Source of the DNA: Xanthomonas sp. AM6
GTDB lineage: Bacteria; Pseudomonadota; Gammaproteobacteria; Xanthomonadales; Xanthomonadaceae
Assembly: GCF_025665335.1 (NCBI RefSeq)
Contig: NZ_CP106869.1
Location: 1,328,501-1,392,500, forward strand
Direction: 5' to 3'
Length of the DNA: 64,000 nucleotides
In this document: positions 61,672-64,000 of the stretch, piece by piece
Layout: each line of letters starts with the position of its first letter
Numbering within the stretch: position 1 is the first letter of the stretch
Position numbers and translations under genes: made by a program
Notes under the pieces: generated by a model
The model's database searches: none
What the model saw: only the letters and a program-made list of their open reading frames with translations
What the model was told of the DNA's origin: nothing

Positions 61672-64000
61672 ATGAAAATGACCCTGCTGAAATCGGCTCT
61701 TGCACTCTTGCTCGTTGTATTGGCTGCCTGCGGAGTGGCGCCAGCCAGTGCGCAGGATTATTCGCGTTGCGTATATCCAGGTGGCAACGGTGACGATGCC
61801 AATTCCACTTGGTGTCCTGACGCAGCCATGGCTGCGTCACAAGCAACCGTTCTTGCGAACGCTGTGCTGCCTTACTTCGATGAGTTGGCCATTCGTTATA
61901 AGGGCGAGCTAAATAAGGTGTGCCCGCCAATGCACTTCAGTGGCGAACTCAGTGACTCAGTCGTGGCTTATGTCAAAAGGATTAGTGGAAATTGTAATAT
62001 TCCTGATGATGGGAAGGGCGTATGGGCGGCGTGGCGAAACTATCCAAAAAAGAGCCAGGCGAATTTAGGTGCGGCATGCTGCAAGCTTCGTGCTGGCAAT
62101 CCGATCAATTTCGGTACCGGTAACAAGTATCTGGTCGATCATGATTTTTCGACTGCTAGCGGTTTGCAGCTGGATCGGCACTACAACAGCTATGAGTCCT
62201 TAGGCCGTATTTCGCTAGGCCTAGGTTGGCACTTGTCCTATGATCGTAGCGTGGAACCTGTAGGCGATTCACTGACAGCTGTGATCGTAACGCGGCAGGA
62301 TGGAAAACGTCTTAAATTCAAGAAAACGAACGATTTGTGGACTCCTGAGGTCGGTATCAGTGATGCTCTCGTCGAGAAACTCGACAGCACTGGAGAGCGT
62401 GCAGGCTTCGTCTTCAAGCCGTCCGATGGTTTTTCCAGTGAGTTTTATGGTTCGTCTGGTGCGCTGGAGCGCATAGAGTGGAATGACGGCCGGCGCGTCT
62501 TTTTGCAGTACAGCGATGCTTCCACTCCGGTAGCGATAGCTCCCGCAACTGGTTACTTGATTGGTGTTGTGGACGGCAACGGTCGCAGTCTGGGGCTGGC
62601 CTATAGCGAGAATAGGTTGGCGCGTGTGAGTCTCCCCGATGGAGGCGAGCTGCAGTATCAATACGATACGTCCAAGCGGCTCGTTGGGGTAATGTATGCC
62701 GATGGCGCTACAAAGGCCTACACTTATAACGAGCAATCCTACACGTCCGGATCCCCGCTGACCGCGGCACTGACCGGTGTCGTGGACGAGCGTGGTGATC
62801 GCTATGCGACCTATGTTTACGAAAAATCCGGTCGCGCCATTTCCACGTTCCATGGGCCTGGCTATGAGAAGGTGGATGTCGAATACAGTGGGGATACGTC
62901 GGCAACCGTTCATTATCCCACGGGCCTCTCTACAACTTTTCAGTTTGCTTTTCCCGCTGGCATTGTCCGTTTCGAGGCTGGCTCCGGGTTCTGTATCGGT
63001 TGCGGGAACGAATTCAAATCGGAAACCTACGATGCCAACGGCTTCCCCGACCAATTGGTTGGGCAGGACGGCTTGACCGTTGACCGTGATTACAATGCTC
63101 GAGGGCTGCTTGTCCAGCAGATAGAAGCCGATGCCACGTCGAGCAAGCGCAGCGTCCAGACCGATTGGCACGCCAGTATGCGCCTGCCGGTCGCGCGACG
63201 TAGCTATGATGCGAGCAGCGCACTCGTTGCCAGTTCCTCATGGACCTACAATGCGCGTGGGCAAACGCTGACTTCGACTAGGGTCGACCCAGCTGCTAGT
63301 GTCGCGCGTGCGACAACCACGACGTATTGCGAGCAGCAGGATATCGACGCAGCTCGCTGCCCGATGTTGGGATTGATTACTTCGATCAATGGCGCGCGCA
63401 CTGATCTAAGTGATGTTTCCATTTTTGCTTACTATGCAAGCGACGATACCAATTGCGTCACATCCTTCGCTGCTTGCCCGCACCGCAAGGGCGATCTGTG
63501 GAAAGTCACCAATGCCCTGGGCCAAGTGACCGAGTACCTGTCCTACGACGGTGCCGGCCGCGTGCTGTCGGTGAAGGACGCCAACGGCCTCATCACCGAC
63601 TTCACCTACCACGCGCGCGGCTGGCTCACCGCCAGCAAGGTCCGCGGTGCCGACGACACTAGCGAAAGCGACGACCGCATCACCCTGATCGACTATTGGC
63701 CGACCGGTCTGGTCAAGCAGGTCACCCAGCCGGACGGCGCGTTCACCGCCTTCACCTACGATGCGGCGCACCGCCTGACCGACATCACCGACAACGCTGG
63801 CAACACGCTGCACTACACGCTGGACAATGCCGGCAATCGGATCAAGGAAGACACCAAGGACGCATCGGGCGCGCTCAAGCGCACGCTGTCGCGTGTCTAC
63901 AACCAGCTTGGCCAGCTGGCCACGCAGGCCACCGCCGGTGGCGACCCGACCGACTTCGGCTACGACGCCAACGGCAATACCGAAACGGTGACCGACGCAC
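61672..64000 (+). CDS. RHS/YD-repeat protein (5' part, continues past window end)
   Basis: The frame is open from ATG 61672 to the window end, at least 776 residues. An AGGA lies four bases before this ATG; ATG 61678 is an alternative. The N-terminus is a secretion signal with a lipobox-like LAAC at Cys20 and an alternative cleavage after ASA. A Cys-rich segment (YSRCVYPGGN; VCPPMHFS; AACCKLRAG) precedes an RHS entry domain (NPINFGTGNKYLVDHDFSTA; GLQLDRHYNSYESLGRISLG). YD-type repeats follow (YDANGFPDQLV, YDGAGRVLSV, YDAAHRLTDI, YDANGN). RHS proteins form large shells that carry C-terminal toxins, often delivered by secretion systems. Up to about 63480 the codons are AT-rich (tat, gat, att); after that they match the GC-rich chromosome. 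The toxin tip is beyond the window. Confidence 0.9.
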   Translation, partial: MKMTLLKSALALLLVVLAACGVAPASAQDYSRCVYPGGNGDDANSTWCPDAAMAASQATVLANAVLPYFDELAIRYKGELNKVCPPMHFSGELSDSVVAYVKRISGNCNIPDDGKGVWAAWRNYPKKSQANLGAACCKLRAGNPINFGTGNKYLVDHDFSTASGLQLDRHYNSYESLGRISLGLGWHLSYDRSVEPVGDSLTAVIVTRQDGKRLKFKKTNDLWTPEVGISDALVEKLDSTGERAGFVFKPSDGFSSEFYGSSGALERIEWNDGRRVFLQYSDASTPVAIAPATGYLIGVVDGNGRSLGLAYSENRLARVSLPDGGELQYQYDTSKRLVGVMYADGATKAYTYNEQSYTSGSPLTAALTGVVDERGDRYATYVYEKSGRAISTFHGPGYEKVDVEYSGDTSATVHYPTGLSTTFQFAFPAGIVRFEAGSGFCIGCGNEFKSETYDANGFPDQLVGQDGLTVDRDYNARGLLVQQIEADATSSKRSVQTDWHASMRLPVARRSYDASSALVASSSWTYNARGQTLTSTRVDPAASVARATTTTYCEQQDIDAARCPMLGLITSINGARTDLSDVSIFAYYASDDTNCVTSFAACPHRKGDLWKVTNALGQVTEYLSYDGAGRVLSVKDANGLITDFTYHARGWLTASKVRGADDTSESDDRITLIDYWPTGLVKQVTQPDGAFTAFTYDAAHRLTDITDNAGNTLHYTLDNAGNRIKEDTKDASGALKRTLSRVYNQLGQLATQATAGGDPTDFGYDANGNTETVTDA

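Noticed and set aside
61115-61930. Minus-strand frame opposite chpC and the RHS start
   Set aside because: It covers chpC in antisense, has no domain, and the AT-rich part makes long chance frames easy here.

Overview
The window is chromosomal DNA from a very GC-rich gammaproteobacterium of the Xanthomonadaceae, most likely a Xanthomonas. The evidence is the kup-ruvB-ybgC-tolQRAB-pal-cpoB order, the pilGHIJ-chpA cluster, the PQQ operon, the Oar-like TonB receptor, and three families of intergenic inverted repeats of a kind common in that family. Most of it is conserved core chromosome. No integrase, transposase, prophage or CRISPR array was found.

Layout. 1-9.7 kb: end of a Kup potassium transporter, ruvB, the complete Tol-Pal envelope operon, then queE and queC for 7-deazaguanine synthesis, followed by a tRNA-Lys(UUU). 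9.8-19.5 kb: a less uniform stretch with a small orphan ORF, a divergent ArgP-like regulator and ArgO/LysE-like exporter pair, a TetR regulator divergent from an iron-type TonB receptor (Fur-like box between them), a small secreted protein, recQ, a membrane protein and dps. 19.5-26.3 kb: hrpA, a divergent ClC-type channel and an exported protein. 26.4-29.7 kb: pqqABCDE on the minus strand. 29.9-43.2 kb: relA, a TPR membrane protein, a two-domain glycosyltransferase, mrcB with a probable LpoP-like activator lipoprotein, a DinG/YoaA helicase, tsaB and a DraG-type ADP-ribosylglycohydrolase. 43.2-48.5 kb: an Oar-like receptor, a TonB-like protein and gshB on the minus strand. 48.7-61.6 kb: the Pil-Chp chemosensory operon for type IV pili. 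61.7 kb to the end: the 5' part of an RHS/YD-repeat gene that runs off the window.

How the genes work together. TolQRA is the proton-driven inner-membrane motor, TolB and Pal the periplasmic and outer-membrane partners, and CpoB links them to PBP1b, whose gene and probable lipoprotein activator also lie here. PqqA is the peptide that PqqE, PqqD, PqqB and PqqC convert to pyrroloquinoline quinone. PilJ-PilI-ChpA-PilG/PilH form the signalling chain that controls twitching; the CheB-like protein at its end seems to have lost its catalytic residues.

The most unusual signals are these: a dispersed inverted-repeat module (arms resembling GGGATTGGGGATT and its complement) that repeatedly ends a few bases before start codons, supplies C-termini, and sits in frame inside hrpA; a nested repeat with a perfect 32-bp inverted repeat after hrpA; a His/Asp-rich repeated linker in ChpA; the degenerate CheB-like protein; a ClC protein with altered anion-binding motifs; and a sharp change in base composition inside the RHS gene.
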